A stretch of DNA of 19,923 nucleotides, taken from assembly GCA_937981305.1 (NCBI GenBank), contig CALJPB010000299.1, forward strand, positions 1 through 19,923. Reading direction: 5' to 3'. Of the stretch, positions 19,734-19,923 are shown one piece after another. Origin of the DNA: an uncultured Selenomonas sp. Its GTDB lineage: Bacteria; Bacillota; Negativicutes; Selenomonadales; Selenomonadaceae. The translations under genes were made by a program, and so were the position numbers. Below the pieces are notes generated by a model. The model saw nothing but the letters and a program-made list of their open reading frames with translations, had not been told where the DNA came from and ran no database searches. Position 1 is the stretch's first letter. Each line of letters opens with the position of its first letter.

Positions 19734-19923
19734 ATGCGGCAGTATATGACGCTTCTAAAATCTTACTCTGATTCTAGCGTGGGATTAGTCCCGCCCGTAG
19801 CCCAAGCGCTTTATTTCAGGCTGTTTCTCATAAACAACCGCGCCGGCTGGACGGAATGGTTCGGGGCGACAAATCAGAGACTAATGTTGGAAGTCGGACT
19901 AAATAGTGCCCATACTCTCATCG
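19734..19923 (+). CDS. Start of a probable phage replication-initiation protein (cut by window edge)
   Basis: Sixty-three codons are visible from an ATG with GGGAGGTGAA in ideal position (19721-19730). The product begins MRQYMTLLKSYSDSSVGLVP, then has AQALYFRLFLINNRAGWTEW. This resembles the first helices of DnaD-like or replisome-organiser phage proteins, where an Ala-Leu-Tyr...Leu...Asn pattern recurs. The match is suggestive only, since most of the gene lies outside the window. Its place after the recombination genes fits replication initiation. Confidence 0.55.
   Translation, partial: MRQYMTLLKSYSDSSVGLVPPVAQALYFRLFLINNRAGWTEWFGATNQRLMLEVGLNSAHTLI

Larger units (their letters stand above)
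5691..19923. mobile_element. Left part of an integrated prophage (incomplete)
   Basis: A tyrosine integrase, repressor/Cro switch, ImmA-type protease, excisionase-like gene, Gam, Sak4-type ATPase, DUF669, HNHc nuclease and probable replication initiator follow one another in the usual order of a temperate siphophage-like genome. No structural or lysis genes are in the window, so the element runs past its right edge. The left boundary lies between the MATE start (5545) and the integrase stop (5691). It cannot be placed exactly without the right attachment site. An integrative element of another kind is less likely given the phage recombination genes. Confidence 0.88.

Noticed and set aside
1..19923. 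CRISPR arrays, tRNA, rRNA or insertion sequences
   Set aside because: No regular repeat-spacer array, clover-leaf pattern, rRNA-like stretch or transposase was seen by eye.

Overview
The window looks like a chromosomal piece of a Gram-negative-type Firmicute of the Negativicutes, probably Selenomonas or a close relative, carrying the left part of an integrated prophage. This rests on recognised protein families and base composition, not on a database match. The host part is GC-rich with strong Shine-Dalgarno (SD) sites. The lysogeny segment from about 6800 to 11400 is visibly more AT-rich. The early phage genes return to host-like composition.

Host region (1-5545). A biotin operon bioY-bioD-bioA (125-2789) is read from a near-consensus sigma-70 promoter whose -35 box lies inside a BirA-type operator. 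A hairpin terminator ends it. Next comes a membrane-anchored protein resembling DUF2939 with its own promoter (2914-4014). It faces a convergent MATE-family exporter (complement 4070-5545) across a shared bidirectional terminator.

Lysogeny region (5691-11364). From left to right, all leftward: a tyrosine integrase (5691-6797), a 470-base non-coding stretch rich in inverted repeats, a small two-helix membrane protein, a membrane-anchored coiled-coil DUF4041 plus GIY-YIG (T5orf172) nuclease, an ImmA/IrrE-type metalloprotease, a PemK/MazF-type toxin-like protein with helical additions, and a CI-like repressor. A Cro-like regulator diverges rightward. Direct repeats with core GACGGAAAT fill the repressor/Cro intergenic region, and a further copy lies at the 3' end of the Cro gene. 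The DUF4041-GIY-YIG protein has the domain order of the anti-phage membrane nuclease SNIPE and is the best candidate for a superinfection-exclusion gene here.

Delayed-early accessory region (11437-12996). Three successive pairs of small genes face each other, and the 3' ends of each pair overlap. Each leftward gene starts directly downstream of a copy of one repeated promoter element. In two copies the other edge of the same element supplies the ribosome binding site of the next rightward gene. This repeated architecture is the most unusual thing in the window, and I do not recognise it as a described system.

Early replication and recombination operon (13058 to the window end, all rightward). 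Tightly packed and often overlapping genes encode an HTH protein with a Cys cluster, a Tn916-type excisionase-like protein, small unknowns, a DUF3560 protein, a Gam-like host-nuclease inhibitor, a Sak4-type RecA-like ATPase, a DUF669 protein with an SSB-like acidic tip, an HNHc-family nuclease, a Vsr/DUF559-like PD-(D/E)XK nuclease, and the start of a probable replication-initiation protein cut by the window edge. The right end of the prophage is outside the window, so its attachment sites cannot be fixed. I saw no tRNA, rRNA, CRISPR array or insertion sequence.
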